Source: Candidatus Omnitrophota bacterium
GTDB lineage: Bacteria; Omnitrophota; Gorgyraeia; Gygaellales; JAHJCI01
DNA: 7,407 bases
Direction: 5' to 3'
NCBI GenBank assembly: GCA_018813085.1
Contig: JAHJCI010000217.1
Span: 1 to 7,407 of the forward strand
Positions 6,387 to 7,407 of the stretch are shown piece by piece (within the stretch, counting starts at the first letter, position 1; each line of letters starts with the position of its first letter). Position numbers and translations under genes: made by a program. Under the pieces are notes generated by a model. That model did not search any database and was not told the origin of the DNA. It worked only from the letters and a program-made list of their open reading frames with translations.

Positions 6387-7364
6387 CTACCATTTAATTA
6401 CGCAGGCACCCCAAACCAGGCCTCCGCCAAAAGCATCAAGTAACACGATATCTCCCTTTTTAATGCTTTTGGATTTTACTGCTTCGCAAAGTGCTGTTGC
6501 AGTTGATGCCGAAGACATGTTTCCGTATTTATCGATATTCAGGTATATCTTCTCTACGGGTAAATCCAACTTCTTTGCCATGCTCATCAGTATACGGATA
6601 TTTGCCTGATGAGGAATCACCCAATCAATATCTTTACATTCAAGCCCCGCAAGCTTAAGTGCATCCTGAGCAGCGCCTGCCATAAGCTTAACCGCAAGCT
6701 TAAAAAGCTCGTTGCCACGCATCTTAATATAATGTAGTCTCTCCTCAACGCTTTTATGGGTAGCGGGATTGCGTGAGCCGCCTGCCGGCAACTGCAATAA
6801 TTCATTTAATCTGCCGTCACTGCCTAATACGGTAGAAAGGATTCCTCCTGACTTAACCGGGACTAAAACTGCAGCCCCTGCTCCGTCTCCGAATAACACG
6901 CAGGTATTCCTGTCTTTCCAATCGGTAATTGTGGATAAAACCTCACTTCCGATAATCAGTGCATTCTTATAAGTACCCACGGCGATAAACTGCTGAGCAA
7001 CAACCAGGGCATAGACAAAACCTGCGCATGCTGCTGAAACGTCAAAACAAACTGCATTTACGGCTTTCAGTCCCTGCTGCACAAAACAGGCAGTAGAAGG
7101 AAATTGCATATCAGGGGTAATCGTAGCCACAATAATCAAATCCAGCTCTTCAGCTGCCAGGCCAGCGTCTTTCAGGGCTTTCTTTGCAGCGTTTATTCCT
7201 AAATCGCTTGCGGCTTGTCCTTTAGAAACCAGCCGGCGGGTCTTTATTCCGGTACGGGTTATAATCCACTCATCGGAAGTATCGACTTTTCTCTCTAAGT
7301 CTGCGTTTGTTAAAACATTCTTAGGCAGATATTCACCTACCCCGATTATTCCAACCTTTTTCAT
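6387..7364 (-). CDS. fabH: 3-oxoacyl-ACP synthase III (KAS III), FabH
   Basis: FabH starts fatty acid synthesis in the cytoplasm by condensing an acyl-CoA primer, usually acetyl-CoA, with malonyl-ACP to give a 3-ketoacyl-ACP. The 325-residue length is normal for the family. The catalytic triad is visible: Cys113 in the SAACAGF motif, His252 in PHQAN and Asn282 in GNMSSAS. The N-terminus (GVGEYLPKNVLTN, then DEWIITRTGI at 32-40) and C-terminus (ending VIKW) are canonical, so the gene is complete. The ATG start fits the family. The purine-rich GGAAAGG at 7374-7380 lies 9 bases upstream and could be the ribosome binding site, while a second AAAGGA is too close to the ATG to act. The gene ends with two consecutive TAG codons (6384-6389). 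It heads the fab cluster, 100 bases before fabD. Primer preference (straight or branched) cannot be read from the sequence. Confidence 0.97.
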   Translation of the reverse strand: MKKVGIIGVGEYLPKNVLTNADLERKVDTSDEWIITRTGIKTRRLVSKGQAASDLGINAAKKALKDAGLAAEELDLIIVATITPDMQFPSTACFVQQGLKAVNAVCFDVSAACAGFVYALVVAQQFIAVGTYKNALIIGSEVLSTITDWKDRNTCVLFGDGAGAAVLVPVKSGGILSTVLGSDGRLNELLQLPAGGSRNPATHKSVEERLHYIKMRGNELFKLAVKLMAGAAQDALKLAGLECKDIDWVIPHQANIRILMSMAKKLDLPVEKIYLNIDKYGNMSSASTATALCEAVKSKSIKKGDIVLLDAFGGGLVWGACVIKW

Positions 7365-7407
7365 TCCTTTGGGCCTTTCCGAGTTTATATCTTAAAACTT
7401 TATGCTA

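Noticed and set aside
7365..7407. End of an upstream gene such as plsX
   Set aside because: Only 43 bases are available, with stop codons in the minus-strand reading and no recognisable C-terminus.

Overview
The window is a tightly packed, single-direction gene cluster. All eight genes lie on the minus strand, so they read from right to left. Transcription order is fabH, fabD, fabG, acpP, fabF (the core of type II fatty acid synthesis), then leuC, leuD, leuB (the last steps of leucine precursor synthesis). Spacers are short: 34 to 100 bases, with one 28-base overlap. No stretch over 300 bases lacks a gene, and I see no tRNA, rRNA, CRISPR array or transposase.

Right part (about 4260-7364): FabH starts chains by condensing acetyl-CoA with malonyl-ACP, FabD loads malonate onto ACP, FabG reduces the 3-ketoacyl-ACP, and AcpP carries the chain. 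Just after acpP there is a strong rho-independent terminator (4201-4230). Left part (40-4162): beyond this terminator come FabF, the elongating ketosynthase, and the leuCDB block. LeuC and LeuD form isopropylmalate isomerase and LeuB is 3-isopropylmalate dehydrogenase. fabZ, an enoyl reductase gene, accBC and leuA are not in the window. The left edge (3-44) holds a heptamer tandem repeat that begins at the leuB stop codon.

The main anomaly is in leuC. An in-frame TAG replaces a codon inside an otherwise intact, conserved reading frame, splitting it into a 102-residue front part and a roughly 300-residue back part with the iron-sulfur cysteines. TAG also ends fabH (as a tandem pair) and acpP at their normal lengths, so it appears to be a normal stop here. 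A nonsense mutation or a base error is therefore more likely than recoding.

The organism is a bacterium with moderate to low GC. LeuC and LeuD are of the short archaeal/thermophile-like (HacA/HacB) class, and LeuB resembles the actinobacterial and deltaproteobacterial form. The mixture suits an uncultivated lineage such as Omnitrophota or a relative, but that placement is a guess from general familiarity. The content is core metabolism. I do not see a new system, only several details worth checking.
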